From Phaseolus vulgaris (Eukaryota > Streptophyta > Magnoliopsida > Fabales > Fabaceae): a stretch of 64,000 bases of DNA. A program made the position numbers and the translations under genes. The stretch covers positions 15,079,927-15,143,926 of the forward strand of contig NC_023758.2 of the NCBI RefSeq assembly GCF_000499845.2. The letters are read 5' to 3'. Shown here piece by piece: positions 11,815 to 24,439 of this stretch (its first letter is position 1; each line of letters starts with the position of its first letter). Below the pieces are notes generated by a model. The model worked only from the letters and a program-made list of their open reading frames with translations, ran no database searches and had not been told where the DNA came from.

Positions 11815-12640
11815 ACAAACAAACATAGGAAGTTTCTTCCTGCACCCCATGGTTTTCACCTACACCCATGGAAGTGGTGAAAAGACTATTTTACCCTCAA
11901 GTAAAGAATAAATAACCTATTTCCTTAGCTCTTTCATCTTCATTTCTTCATCAGTCACGACACACTCAAGCAGCCCCTCCACGCACCTCCTCTTCTCTTT
12001 GGAGTTTTTTTTTTCTCTCCTTCAATCTTTTATGTTGTGTCGTATAACATTTTCGCAACCTTTCTTTGGAGATTTCATTTGCATTGGAGAGTAATCACCG
12101 TGTGCGCCATTTATAAAGGTTGATTTTTAAGTTTTCTGTTTATTATGGATTAGGTGATTTAGAATGATACAATTCAGTTTTATTTATTTTGTTCTACACA
12201 TACTAGATTGCACAATCTAGAAGGTACTTTTAGATCTAGAAAAGTCTTTCAGATTGTTGGAATGCAATTAAAAAAAACACATTTTAGATTGTACAATCTG
12301 AAATGTATTTCTGGATCCGAAAATACCTCTTGGATTAATCTAAAATATGTTTTTTCTTTTCTAAAATAAATTCCAAATTGTATAATTCAAAAGACTTTTC
12401 TGGATTTGGAAATACATTTTGGAAGAACTCAAAATGTCCTTTCTCTTAAATGCATTTAGAATTGTACACTCTCAAAGCTTTTATGGATCCATAAATAACT
12501 TCTGAATTGTATCGTCTAGCAAGATGCATTTTGGATTGTAGAATTCGAAAGGTATTTCAGAAAACAAAAACCTTGTTACTATGGGTAAATTATATTAGAT
12601 TTTGGTTTTCATTAATGTAAGAATGATTTTATAGATAGTT
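11815..12640. mobile_element. Left part of a second element with palindromic array, leading into the PMD gene
   Basis: From about 11830 (TTTCTTCCTGCACCCC) the sequence changes character, and 12195-12560 holds a second set of diverged palindromes (for example AGATTGCACAATCT, TTTTAGATTGTACAATCTGAAA). This array resembles the one at 11470-11665 in design but not in sequence. Since PMD genes often travel in Mutator-like elements, this may be the 5' part of the element carrying the pseudogene at 12641. That link is inferred. Confidence 0.35.
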
Positions 12641-13212
12641 ATGAGTAGGACGAGAGGTGGTGCATCGCAAGACGATAGTAGACAAAGACCTACGTCATTA
12701 GTTCGTAGAGGAGATTATAAGCAAACACATGATTACACAGTTATTGATGTGATGGATGTACATGAAGACCGACATGATCATCAAGGAAGGAAACTAGAGG
12801 AACTTCAGACCTTTCTTTGCTAGTAAGTTTTGCGGATCATGTCGCTCTAAGGATGTGGGAGGGTGAGGTAAGAATGAAAACTTGTTTAGTTAACTTGTAT
12901 TATAGATCATGACTTTGTTTTAAACTTACTAATGCAAATGTATTTGTTAGATCAGTGGAGAACTAAAGTTGGTCTCCCAAGATCAGAAATTAAAAAAATT
13001 TGGGGTGCTTTATCCTCAAATTGAGGAAATTATGCTTAATTTGAGATAGTTGTGGTTATGCAACCCTACACCTTTTGGTTGGTGAGATGATGATAACGTT
13101 GGAGGATGTGTCATATCTACTACATTTGCCCATTGTGGGGGAAATTTTCTTATGTACACCCCCCTCGAATTTGCTGCAACTTCAACTATTTTGGTGGAGT
13201 TGCTAAGGATCA

Positions 13213-14212
13213 TGATACAAACCGACAGATAACTAAGGACACAACAAGCACTTCCCAAAAAGGTCAGTCATCTCAAGATACAAAGTCAGGCCCCACTAAG
13301 TCTCGAGAAAGAATCAACAAAAGAAGAAGAAGTTATAAACCTGAATATCAAAAGTTCTTCCCTTTGGTCTTCTTAAAAAATAGAATATGTTTGTAAATAA
13401 TTTGGGCTCACTTTAGGGGTTCAAATAGCAAAGATAGGATAGAATAAGGTGCCTCTAGCATAATATAGGGTGTAGGTATCATTTTAGCTTGTTCCTAGCC
13501 CTTTAGGAAGACAATTTGACATAGTTTTTAGAAAGACAAGCCTAGGGTGCGGGTTTGAAGTCAAACCCTAAGGCTGCCCATTTTTTTTGTTTTCCCATCC
13601 TACCCCTCTTCCTTATTTTCCAAGGCTCCTTCACCTATAAATATGAGGTCTACCCATTGTATTTTACAAGTTGAATTTGAATGAAGTAAATAAACTATAC
13701 ACAAATTGTGTGAGCTCTTAGTGAGGCTCATGTCCTCTTAGGTTTGAGGTCTTATATTGAGTGATTAGGAAGCTCTTAAGTGGTGGTCAACACACTCATC
13801 TTAGAGCACATCACCCTCCAAGTGGCGTGACATTTCTCACCCACCATCATAAGTTTTCTCATTCCATTTTCCTTCCATTTCTCCATTTCATTTATGTTTT
13901 TATCTCTCTTTTTCTTTTCTTTGTTGCTCTTGGGTTTCACTCATAATCATGAGTATGGTGCATCATTTGGGAGGCCATGTCCACCATTGATGTTAACCTT
14001 GTGCCCATTTTTAATTCCACAATTGCATCTCATCCTCATCATATCTTGTTTTTCATCTTTGCCTCTGTGAAGTGAACCTTCACACTTAACCACTTGGTTA
14101 AGTTTGTGTCCAATGGGAATCTTCCTTAGGTCCTCACCATTAATTGTTAAAATCTCAACCTTAAGTAAAAGTGTCACCATAAATGAAAACATCTAAAAAT
14201 CAACTCACATCA
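13213..14212 (+). mobile_element. Solo LTR A (TSD GATCA)
   Basis: A 1000-bp LTR starts TGATACAAACCGAC and ends CAACTCACATCA, flanked by GATCA on both sides (13208-13212 and 14213-14217). A promoter-like CCTATAAATATGAGG lies near 13635. The motif TTCACACTTAACCACTTGG toward its 3' end is shared with the LTRs at 14731 and 15894. It interrupts the PMD pseudogene. The 96-codon frame at 13106-13396 crosses the insertion edge and is not a gene. Confidence 0.85.
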
Positions 14213-14730
14213 GATCACCAGGGTGATGCGACCTTAAAGATAAAGCAATGATGGGGTCCACACATTAGACTTAGTTGGCTTCGAGAAGTTTATGAGGAGT
14301 GTTGCAGCCGACAAACTTGTGAGTGTGCTACGAGGGCATATTTATTGCATCTACTAGGATGCATGATATTTGCTGATAAGAGTTCCACCTCCATATACGT
14401 GTCCTACTAGCAGTTGTTTTTAAATTTTCGGATGTGTGGTGGATACTTATGGAGAGTTGTTGCATTTACCCATACATATGATCGGTTAGGGAATGTGTTC
14501 TTTGTTATGTCAAAGCATCTAAGTGGTATACGACTATTAAATAGGTAAATCATATGCAAGATTCATGAAAGTTTCTTTTATTTTCATATACATGCATGAA
14601 TATTGATTTATTGAAATTATAACAGGCATGGATAATGAGCATTTTGAGGGCATGGGGAGGAGGGATATAGATTCCATCTATAAGAAGGTTCACCGACGGG
14701 CAACCTGATATGTGACTGGACGACATATTT

Positions 14731-15710
14731 TGATACAACCCAATTAGACAAGAAGATGACCAAGGACATAAGTGGCAATTCACATTGCGATCAATCATCT
14801 CAGTATAGAAAGTCAGACCCCACCAAACCTCGAGAGGGAATCAGTAGAAGAAGAACCAGATATAAACTAATATCAGAAGTTTTTCCTTATTGTATTTCCA
14901 CAAGAGAAGTTATGTAAATAAATTGGGTTATCTTTGGGGGTCCAAATAAAAGAATCAACTAGAGTAGGGTGTGCTTAGTAATTTGAGTAGGGTGTGTTTG
15001 GTAATTTGAGTAGGGTATGCTTAGTAATTTGAGTAGGGTGTGCTTAGTAATTTGGGCTTGTGCCAAGCCCACCTTTCATGACAAGTACTTCTAGGTTTAG
15101 GATTTCTTTAACCTACATTCTAGAAGGCTTCTCACAAATGACACCCCTACCTCTCTATCTTGTTCTCCAAGACACTCTCTCCTATAAATAGAGTGTCTTG
15201 CTTCATATATTTCACACTTGATTTTGAATATAGAAAAGAAACTCTGTAGGAGTGATTTTGTGAGACTTGTGAGCTCTCATTTTTTGGGTCTTATCTTGGG
15301 TGGGTAACATCTCAAGTGACAACTCTTTTCACCACTCATCTTGGAGTCCTCTCTTCTCCAAGTGGCGTGACAACCTTCTTATTCCATAAGCTCTCTTCAT
15401 CTCTTCCTTTTTTTTATCTTTCTTTGCGCCATCCTTCCATTCCATATATATCTTTTTCTACTCCTTAATTTGTTCTTTGTTTTGTTCTTCTTCTTTACTT
15501 ATTCTTTGTCTTAATTTCCGCTGCATCATTTGTCATCTTATAATTGTCTTTTTCTCTTTACCCTTCTGAAGTGAACCTTCACACTTAACCACTTGGTTAA
15601 GTTCGTGTCCAATGGGAATCTTCTTTGGGTTCTCACCATAATTGCTAAATAAAAAATCATAAACAAAGAGCAACCAATAAAATGTGCAATCCTAAAATCA
15701 ACTCACATCA
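14731..15710 (+). mobile_element. Solo LTR B (TSD TATTT)
   Basis: A 980-bp relative of LTR A, starting TGATACAACCC and ending CAACTCACATCA, flanked by TATTT (14726-14730 and 15711-15715). It has a TATA-like CCTATAAATAGAG near 15182 and a short tandem repeat of GAGTAGGGTGTGCTTAGTAATTT units near 14960-15050. Same orientation as LTR A, second interruption of the PMD pseudogene. Confidence 0.85.
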
Positions 15711-15893
15711 TATTTGCACTATTATTGTTGCGCGATGCCAATTAGATGCTTTGACCCATACTAGGGTCATTTGGAGTCCATACAATGACTGTCACCCTAG
15801 TAGGCCCTCCAAGTCCATTTCTTTATTTTCTGACTATATTCATATGGGCACGTGCATGCAACGAATTTTTTCAGAGTGTGTTATGTTAGTATG

Positions 15894-16704
15894 TGATGTG
15901 AGTTGATTTTATGATTATACATTTTAATTGGTTGATCTTGTTTTTGATTTTGAGATTAGTAATTGAAGGTGAGAACCCTAAGAAGATTCTCACTAGGCAT
16001 GAACTTAACCAAGTGCTTAAGTAAGTGTGAAGGTTCACTTCAGAAGGGCAAAGAGAACAACACAAGAATAAGGTGATTATGATGCAAGGGGAGGAAATTA
16101 AGAACAATTGAAGTAAAGGATGAATGGAGATGACCAAAAGCAAATGACGCAAACAAGAACACAAGCAAGTAATACAAATGGTGCAATGAAGGATGGAAAA
16201 AGAAAAGATGAAGGAAGCTTACGGTAAAGAATGGTGAAGATAATCACACCACTTGGAGGGTGGGAAAGTCCAAGATAAGTGAAGGAAGAGCCGCTACTTG
16301 AAATGCTCACACTCTAAAGATAAAACCCAAAAGATTTAGGAGACAAAACTCACTAATCACTCAAGCAGAGTTTCTTTACTATATTCAAAATCTAGGTGAA
16401 AATACACGAGGCAAGACACATTATTTATAGGAAGGGGTGCCTTGGTGCGAAATATGGGTGAATGGTAGAAATGGCAAGGGAGAGGGGCTGCCCAAGGTGT
16501 TGACCATGGTCAAAATCGCACCTTTAGGCTTAGCTTCTAGAATGTAGGTTAAAAACCCTAATTCTAGGTGCCTTGTCTTGAAAAAGTGGGGTTGGTACAA
16601 GCCCATTTCACTAATTAAGTACACTCTCTTTTATGCTATGTGAACCTACTCTAGCCTATTTTGCTATTTAGACCCCAAAAGTGAGCCCAAATTATTTAAG
16701 AACA
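15894..16704 (-). mobile_element. LTR C, third copy in opposite orientation, truncated
   Basis: On the plus strand it begins TGATGTGAGTTGATTTTA, the reverse complement of the 3' ends of LTRs A and B, and stays homologous to about 16704. The segment that would hold its first 180 bp is missing, and the sequence changes abruptly into Copia coding DNA. No target duplication is visible, as expected for a truncated copy. The open frames on the minus strand at 15886-16624 lie inside this LTR and are not genes. Confidence 0.7.
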
Positions 16705-16708
16705 ACTA

Positions 16709-17652
16709 GTGGTTTTTCATTGGTCATCCAAAAAAATATAAAGGGTATAAATTTTATTCTCCTGGCCATAGTACGATAATTGTTGAAACTGGAAATGCCA
16801 GATTCATTGAAAATGGTGAAATTAGTGGGAGTATCGAACCACGAAAGGTGGAAATTCAAGAAGTTAGGGTGAAAATTCCTTTACCTAAAACTTCTTCTCA
16901 GGTTGTTGTTCCCACGGTTGTTGAAACATTGGACAACATACAAGAACAACAAATAAATGATGAAACACCCCAAAATGAAGTTGTCACCAATGAACCTGTA
17001 ACAAATGGACCATATGGGGCAGTATTGAGAAGACCTGAAAGGCAGAGAAGACCTGCTATTTTTTATGACTATGTGGTTTATTTACAAGAGTTAGATTTTG
17101 ACTTAGGTATTGATGAAGATCCAGTTTCATTTTCACAAGCCATGAAAATTAGTAGTTCTATTAAGTGGTTAGATTCAATGAAAGAAGAGTTGAAATCAAT
17201 GGATCATAATCAAGTTTGGGACCTTGTTGAATTTCCTGAAGGATGTAAAAGAGTTGGGTATAAGTGGGTTTTTAAGACCAAGTGTGACTCTAAGGGCAAT
17301 GTTGAAAGACACAAGGCTAAACCTGTTAAAGGTTTCACTCATATAGATGGTATTGATTACAAAGAGACCTTTTCTCCAGTTTCTAAAAAGGATTCATTTA
17401 GAATTATCATGACAGTGGTAGCTTAGTATGATTTAAAGCTTCATCAAATGGATGTGAAAACCGTTTTTCTGAATGGGAATTTAGAGGAAAAAGTCTATAT
17501 GAATCAACCTAAAGGTTTTGCAATTAAAGGAAAGGAACACATGATGTGTAAGCTTAAGAAGTCAATATATGGACTTAAACAAGCTTCACGACAATGGTAT
17601 CTTAAGTTTAATGATACTATCACTTCCTTTGAATTTATGGAAAATATTGTTG

Positions 17653-17714
<62 letters not shown>

Positions 17715-18060
17715 AAAGGTCAGTGGGAGTAGGTTTATAATTCTAATTCTGTATGTTGATGATATTTTGCTTGCTCCTAATGATCTTGGCTTATTACATG
17801 AGACCAAGAAATTTCTCTAAAAAAACTTTGAAATGAAAGATATGGGTGAGGCATCCTATGTGATTGGAATTGAAACTATTCGTGATAGATCACATGGATT
17901 ATTAGGTTTTTCTCACAGAGCATATATTAATAAAGTTCTAGAGAGATTAAGATGGAAAAATTCTTTACAAGTGTCGTTCCAATTCAGAAAGGGGATAAGT
18001 TTAGTCTTATGCAATGTCCAAATAATGAGTTGAAACATATTCCTTATGCATCTGCCATTC
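16709..18060 (+). pseudogene. Copia retrotransposon pol fragment (late integrase to reverse transcriptase)
   Basis: The fragment begins in the post-integrase region (KYKGYKFYSPGHS) and runs into a Copia reverse transcriptase: WLDSMKEELKSMDHNQVWDLVE, YKWVFKTKCDSKG, DVKTVFLNGNLEEKVYMNQPKGF, KLKKSIYGLKQASRQWY and the active-site peptide LYVDDILLA. A stop interrupts the frame at 17426, and a TA microsatellite has grown inside the coding region just upstream of the YVDD motif. The 5' half of the element (gag, protease, most of integrase) is absent, cut at LTR C. The 3' continuation lies at 25711-26307 after nested insertions. Confidence 0.85.
17657..17712. repeat. (TA)n microsatellite inside the Copia RT
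   Basis: A pure run of about 56 bases inserted in the reverse transcriptase coding region. It accounts for the (Tyr-Ile)n peptide seen in open frames on both strands. Confidence 0.95.
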
Positions 18061-19127
18061 TGATAAGGGTCTAATTTCAGTAATATTTCATATTTTACAC
18101 TTATGAGGATTTATAGGTAATTTACATATAAAATAATCCCTAATTTATGAATTTATACCTTTTTACATTTTTTATGAGCTTTATTAGAATAAGAGCATTT
18201 GATTCCCAAATTTGGTGTTAATTGAAGTCTTTTAGGGAGGATTGAAGATTTGGAGTAAATGAAAACAATTTTAGCTAAAAAGAGAAGTTGGAAGGTCCTA
18301 GAATGGGAAAAAAAATGCAAAAACAAGACTATTTTGCAACAGGAGTATCTCGCTCAAGCAAGAATGCGCCAGAAAGATTAAGCCTTTTTTTATATTTTAT
18401 CACTTAGTCCATTAGCGTGACACAGGAAGTGACCTAAACCTAGAAAAATTGGATAAATAGGGGGCTAGAGGCTCAACCCTAGGGTGCCAGATTGGAAGGA
18501 AAACACCATAAAGTGAATTGTAACCCAATTGGGAGAATGGAAGGTGTTAGAAGTATGAGTGACTAATTTTACCCTTTGGGATTGAGAGTAATATGCTCAA
18601 ACTCTTATGTATTGAGGTGATATCTTATATATTAATATTCAGTTATTGATTGATTATTGGTATTGTTGTTTTACTTTTCACTTTTCGTGACAAATTGAGA
18701 ATCTTAAATCTGACCGGGAGGTATTTTTAGGGTTCGGACCTAAACAACAATACTTAACATATTTGAGTGCTAGGGATAGGCTTGAAATCTTAATTGCCAT
18801 TAACGTCTAAGTGTGATTCTAAGTTGTTTTTATAAATATGTGAGAGATTGATATTTAGGAAACATTCTTAAGGATTTTATATGCGAGGGATCGATATAAA
18901 TGAATTTTCTACGGACATCAATTTCAATAAAAGAATTTAATATTAACATGCTAATCAAAATACATGAGAGTAAGAGAGATGAAACCTAATCCCTGTTTTT
19001 CCAATTGAAGCAACTAATTCTTTGTTTGATTTCTTATTGATCCATGCCTATTAATTCAAAACTCTTTCTATTATTGTTCTGTTTTTATATTTAGCGATTA
19101 TTGTACTTGATAATTCATTGTTCCTTG

Positions 19128-20267
19128 TGTTGAACCAAGTGGTGTTCAAGCTTTGAAGAATCCAAATCCTTTGAAGGATGTTGAAGCCTTGGCTGTGGTT
19201 GATGTTGCTGTGCTGATTTAGCTTAGTTCTGGGGTAGTTTGGATGTTATAATCCACCTTTTGATTAAATCTAAAGCATAAGCATTCTCAATCTTTGTGAA
19301 AGTAAAATGTTTCCAAACTAAGTTAAAACAACCGATTGTTTTGTCGAAACAACCGATTGTTTATACTTAGGTGTTTTGAGAAAAAGATTGAAAACTGTTT
19401 TTAAAATGGTTGAACTGTTAAGTACCAAAACAACCAATTGATTCGAGGAAACAACCAATTGTTTGTTTTGGGACCATAACAAAAAAACTGTTTTATCTTT
19501 GACTGAGCTTTAAATGATTTAACTGCTTACGCTCCAATCATTGACCAATCTTTAAATGCAATTTAAGAGTTTGTTAAGATTTGATAACAAACTACATCTT
19601 TTAATAAATTCAGAAAAAACAGATTTGACAAGTAATCTTTGACAAGTTTTTGCTAAGAGTTTTTTGAGTTTTTCAAAGAGCTGAGATTGCTAAGAGTTTG
19701 TGATTGATCAATGTGTATGGAATAGGATTCTGCTTGTATTGATTTCAGATTATCTTCTGTAACAAGTGTAATCCTTGTACTCTGTTAAACAAGTTTCGTT
19801 TTTGTGTTTGCTGAGATTGGCTGTGTTCTTGAGGGGATCAAGATCAGCAATCTTAGTGTTGGTGTGTTGGCCAAGGAGAGTGTGTTTCTTGAGGTGTTCA
19901 AGGTCATTCTCTTGATTGTTGTGTAAGTGATCAAGGTGTGATTGCTTAGTGGATTTCCTCAGGGTTTTTGAGTTGACTGGATGTAGCTCTGGGTTTGGAG
20001 TGAACCAGTATAAACAATTGTGTACAATCTCTCTATCTCTAACTCTTTAAATTCAATTTTATTTTGTTGTTTGCAGGTATAAACAACCGATTGTTTCTGT
20101 GAAACAACCGATTGTTTTTCTGGTACTGCAGCTTTTGCTTGCTGTTTTGGCGAACTGAATTTCTGAATCAATTGTTTCTTGAGATAATTTCATTCTTGTT
20201 TGAAAAGTTTGCGAAAACCCTCTTTAAACAATTCACCCCCTCTAGTTTAAAGCCATCTATTCTAACA
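19128..20267 (+). repeat. 5' LTR of the nested element
   Basis: 1140 bp, TGTTGAACC...TCTAACA. It carries pairs of AAACAACCGATTGTTT: an intact pair at 19326-19341 and 19347-19362, a pair mutated to CCAATTG around 19430-19470, and an intact pair around 20082-20118. Confidence 0.9.
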
Positions 20268-20327
20268 ATTGTCATCAAGAGCTTGGTTCTTGAAAGTTAT
20301 TCAAGTTGATCTAAAAATATTTTTTAA

Positions 20328-22057
20328 ATGGGTGATAGACTACCTTTTGGGGAAGGTGCTTCAATTAACAAACCACCTCTGTTTTGTGGTTTGAACTACC
20401 AATTTTGGAAAGTAAGAATGAAAATATTTATGGAATCTCTTGACAAAGGAATTTGGGATGCAATTGAAAATGGTCCTTTAGTTCCAAAGTTTGAAAATGA
20501 TGGATCTGTCATTGAGAAACCATGGTCTCAATGGACTGATGCAGAAAGCAAAAAGGCCAAACTCGATTGCATTGCCAAAAATATTATAACCTCTGCTTTA
20601 AGTTCTGATGTGTTTTTCAGGGTCTTGCAATGCAAATCATCAAAAGAAATGTGGGACACTTTGGAAGTCACTCATGAAGGAACAAATGAGGTGAAAAGAG
20701 CTAGAAAGCATGCTCTTATCCAAGAGTATGAGATGTTTAGAATGCTTAAAGGAGAAACAATTTTCGAGGTGCAGAAAAGATTCACGCACATCATCAATCA
20801 CCTTATGAGCGCTGACAAGACCTTTGATAAAGAAGAGCTGAACATCAAGATCTTGAAATGTCTTGATAGAGCATGGCAACCAAAGGTAATTGCTATTTCC
20901 GAATCTAAAGATCTAACATCATTAAGTGTTGCTTCTTTGTTTGGAAAGCTTAGGGAACATGAGCTAGAGATAAATAGACTCAATGTTCAAGAGAGTGAAA
21001 ATAAGCACACAAGGAGCATATAGCCTTGAAAGCATCCAAGCACAAGGGAAAGCAAGATTCCAGTGATGATAGTGATGAGGAAAACCTTAGCTTGCTGTCA
21101 AGAAAGTTCAGCAAATTCCTAAAGAGAAACCACAACAAAGACAACAACAAAGATAGGTATGGAAACAAGAAATCCAATGATTTTAATTCAAATAACTATA
21201 CTTGTTTTGGTTGTGGTGAGCAAGGTCATATAAAGGCAAATTGTACAAACAAGAGCAAAGAGAAAAAGTCTAACTACAAAGACAAGAAAGGCAAGACAAA
21301 AAGAGCCTACATAGCTTGGGATGAAAATGAGGTGTCATCATCAAGTTCTTCATCAAGTGAAGATGAGAAAGCAAACATATGCTTGGTAGCTGAAAATGAT
21401 GATGAATCTTGCAGCTCAAGTGAGGTAAGTTCATGTGCTTCCTTAAATGAACAAAATTACAGTGAATTGCTTGAAGCTTTTCAAGAAACACATGATGAAG
21501 CTAATAGATTGGTTCTTTCAAAAAACCGATTGAAAGATCTTAACAGTTGGCTTGAAAAGAGAGTTAAATCACTTGAAGAAGATCTGGAAAAAGCAAAAAG
21601 TGATTTTGAAAAATTGGAAAACCATTTCAAAAATGCTTCTTGCAAGTGTGATACTCCCATTTGTGAAAATTGTGAAAATCTTAAGAAAAAGGTTCACTAT
21701 CTTGTTGAAACTGTGGACAAGCTTTCAAAGGGGAAATCTAACTTTGAGAATGTCTTGGCATGTCAAAGCTGTGTTTTTGGAAAGGCTGGTTTAGGCTTTA
21801 ATCCACAGAACAAGCAAGATAAGTTTTCAAAAAGTTTTTCAAGAAAATCAGAAAACAACCGATTGTTAAGACGAAACAACCGGTTGTTACATGCTTTTAC
21901 TACATGAAGAAAGGCCACTCTGTTAGGTTCTGCAAAATAAGGAAATATTATGTTCCAAGAGGTTTTATGAAGTGTATTCCTAAGGGATGTGAAGTTTCTA
22001 ACTGCAAAGAGAAGTCAAACGGACCCAAATTTGTAAGGGGACCAAATCTTGCTACTT
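20328..22057 (+). pseudogene. Copia-type gag (UBN2/DUF4219 family) with coiled coil and zinc knuckle, frameshifted
   Basis: Capsid-like protein that packages retroelement RNA. The start MGDRLPFGEG at 20328 is followed by the typical FCGLNYQFWKVRMKIFMES, IWDAIENGP and KEMWDTLEVTHEG peptides. The frame stops at 21023 and continues in another frame from 21026; a duplicated AC dinucleotide near 21007 explains the shift. The second part has acidic/serine-rich stretches, a CCHC zinc knuckle CFGCGEQGHIKANC (21200-21245), a heptad-rich segment (about 21540-21740), and ends at 21907. Beyond that stop a second knuckle-like block (CFYYMKKGHSVRFC) remains readable to about 22057, where the Cys expected at its fourth position is Tyr. 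The paired 16-bp motif overlaps the C-terminal codons near 21858-21895. Confidence 0.8.
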
Positions 22058-22850
22058 GAAATCTTTTATGTAGGAAAACTAAAGAAAAAGGAGGGACTGA
22101 GTCATCTGATCAAGTTCTTGAAGAAAAAGACAGTCATTGAAGCTGAATCAATGTTGTGCAAAAGACCTCAACAGTGAAAAGAGGCTTCTTGATCATAAAG
22201 CACATGGCTCATTGAAGAATTAAAATATGGATAAGACTTTCCTTTATCTGTTCTTAATTTCTGTTTCAAAGTTCTTTCACATGGTTAAACAATCTTTTTA
22301 TGATCAATGTCATCTGCTTTGAACTCCTTCTGCTCATGGTTAAAATTCAAAAACAGTTTTAACTGCTGCAAAAAAAACAACCGATTGTTTCTTCGAAACA
22401 ACCGATTGTTTTGTGTTTGACAGCACTATGAAGAAATTGTTTTAATTGCTAGTTTAAATTTCTATCCGTTGCAGATCAATTCAAAGAGAGAATCTTGGTC
22501 AAAGAATCTGTGTTGAAAGTTGAACATGTTCAGAGAGAAGTTACAACAGTCATAAAGGAGAATATTCCAAAATCTTGGAAATTCAAGAGTCTTAATGACT
22601 AGTCAAAGATCACATGTGAAGACCATGTGATTCTCAGCTTTTTCTGACATTTTCTGTGCATAGCAGAGTCAAGTCCTCTCTCTCTGAAAATCAGGTACCC
22701 ACTAATGAAATTAAATTCAAATTGATTCATTTTCTGCTATAAAATCTGGTGCAGATCTCTTCCACAAGAACAACCAATTGCAACATCTCTTGCAACATCT
22801 CCTGCAAAAATCTGTGAAGTGAGTTCTTCTCTGTTTTCGTCTCTGCCATC

Positions 22851-24032
22851 ATGGAATCAACTCCTCCCACTTCAAAGAGAGTCAAATCCAGAGCAGTAAG
22901 GTCTGGAGGAAGGCTAGAAGGCTGGTTTTCTGGAGACAATGATCTCATTGAGAAGTATAGGTATGAAACAAGTATCAAGAAGATAAACAACCCCAAGGTT
23001 GTATGCTTTGATTGGATGAAAAGTCAAAAGCTTGATAATGTGAGAAGACTGCTCAAGGATCAATCTCTCAGAAAATTCCTGGAGATGAAGGGAAACATAT
23101 ATCCAGATTTGGTGAGGGTGTTCTACACAAACCTAAAGTTTGAGGGAAACAATCTAGTTTCTCATGTGAAGGGTGTAGAAATGGAGATAACTCATGAAGT
23201 GTGGACTGCTGTTGCTGGTCTCAAGTTCTCTGGTCTTAGAATCAACAAGGGAAACCTTGGAGTGGTGGAGGATTTTAACAAAATCCAATTCTACAAGAGT
23301 TGCTTGAAGAATTAACATGCTCAAGTAAGTACATGCTCGGTTGGAGGTCTAAAGCTTGATGAGAGATTGCTTGCTCTCATTGTAACTTGGATTCTAACTC
23401 CAAGGGGGAGTATTCATTATGTGCTAACTGAAGAAGATCTGGTATATATCTTCTGCATCACCAAGAAAATCAAAATCAATTGGATCCTTATCATCAAAGA
23501 ACACATGCAAAAAGCCATGAGGATAGGTGATTATCATTATCCATATGCTGTTTTGATATCTAAATTTCTACTCTATTTTGAAGTTAACCTTGAAGATGAA
23601 ACTTCTGAGTTGGTCATGTCAACTCAAGAGTTGAACAATGGATCACTCAGCAAGATGGGTTTTACCAAAGTAGGTGGAAAATGGATTAGTAAGGATGGTG
23701 ATCATGGTGCCTCATCTAGTGGTGCTGCTAATCTTGAACAAGATGAACCTGCTGATATGGATGTTCAACATGAAGATCCACCTGAAGATTATCAAGATGC
23801 TGGACCTAGTGTTGGTGCTAGAGATCAGGAAGATGGAATGTCAACCATGTCTTCTTTTGAAAGATACATGATAAATAGGCTTAATACTTTTGGGGAGAAT
23901 CAAAGGAATCTTCATGATTTGTGTGTTAGCAACTTCCAGAACATTGATAATAGATTCAACAACATGGATGCAAGGTTCATGACTCTGGATGAACAAATTG
24001 AAGCTATCAAGAATCAAATCTTTGATCTTTAG
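22851..24032 (+). pseudogene. Extra 3' ORF ('putative plant transposon protein'-like), one in-frame stop
   Basis: It lies between gag and the 3' LTR, where Sireviruses carry an env-like gene. The start MESTPPTSKRVKSRAVRSGG at 22851 opens a frame that stops at 23313-23315 (TAA) and continues in the same frame to 24032, giving about 393 codons in all. The first half (FLEMKGNIYPDLVRVFYTNL, MEITHEVWTAVAGLKFSG) resembles the plant transposon protein domain widespread in legume repeats, from memory. The C-terminus is acidic, then heptad-rich (NRLNTFGENQRNL to IEAIKNQIFDL), a likely coiled coil. I see no signal peptide and no clear membrane span, so an envelope function is not supported by the sequence. 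Confidence 0.6.
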
Positions 24033-24439
24033 TTTGCTGATGAAGAAGAATGAAGGAAAAACAACCGATTGGTTATCGGAACAATCGATTGTTTTCTTGT
24101 TGTTATATCTGGTTTTTAAATTTCTTTCCTTCTGCTGTTGCTGCTTTAATTCTGATGTAATCAAAACAATATCTTTTTTATCTCTTCTCATTGTCTATTT
24201 GTGAAGAAAAATAGGGGGAGATATATGCTGTGTTTAAGTTTCTGTTTTATTTGTTAAAACAGTTTGGGATGGGTAATATTTTCTGATATTTAGCTCTGAA
24301 GTTTATTACTGTTTATCTGTTCTAACCAAATATCAGAAGTTCTATGCTTTGTCAAAAATGTATTTTGCAGGAACTGCTTCAGATTCAATCAGGTACAACA
24401 CAAGCATCAGAGATTTGTCTTCATCAAATAGGGGGAGAT

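Larger units (their letters stand above)
12641..15893 (+). pseudogene. MAIN-like plant mobile domain (PMD) pseudogene, split by two solo LTRs
   Basis: Plant mobile domain proteins (MAIN/MAIL type) occur in transposons and as host genes. Here the start MSRTRGG at 12641 and a basic region RQRPTSLVRR are followed by FADHVALRMWEGE, a likely intron (12868-12950), then ISGELKLVSQD and, in another frame, GEMMITLEDVSYLLHLPIVG, all hallmark PMD peptides. After the first solo LTR (13213-14212) the gene resumes with IRLSWLREVYEE, AYLLHLLGCMIFADKS and YKKVHRRA. After the second (14731-15710) it resumes with QLDALTHTRVIWSPYNDC and YIHMGTCMQR, ending at the third LTR at 15894. The order N-terminal, middle, C-terminal is preserved. 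Frameshifts and stops show long decay. Confidence 0.75.

Noticed and set aside
17569..17820. Frames with long Tyr-Ile repeats
   Set aside because: Artefact of the TA microsatellite in the Copia RT.
22851..24032. Calling the extra ORF an envelope gene
   Set aside because: No signal peptide, membrane span or cysteine pattern is visible. Only its position is env-like.
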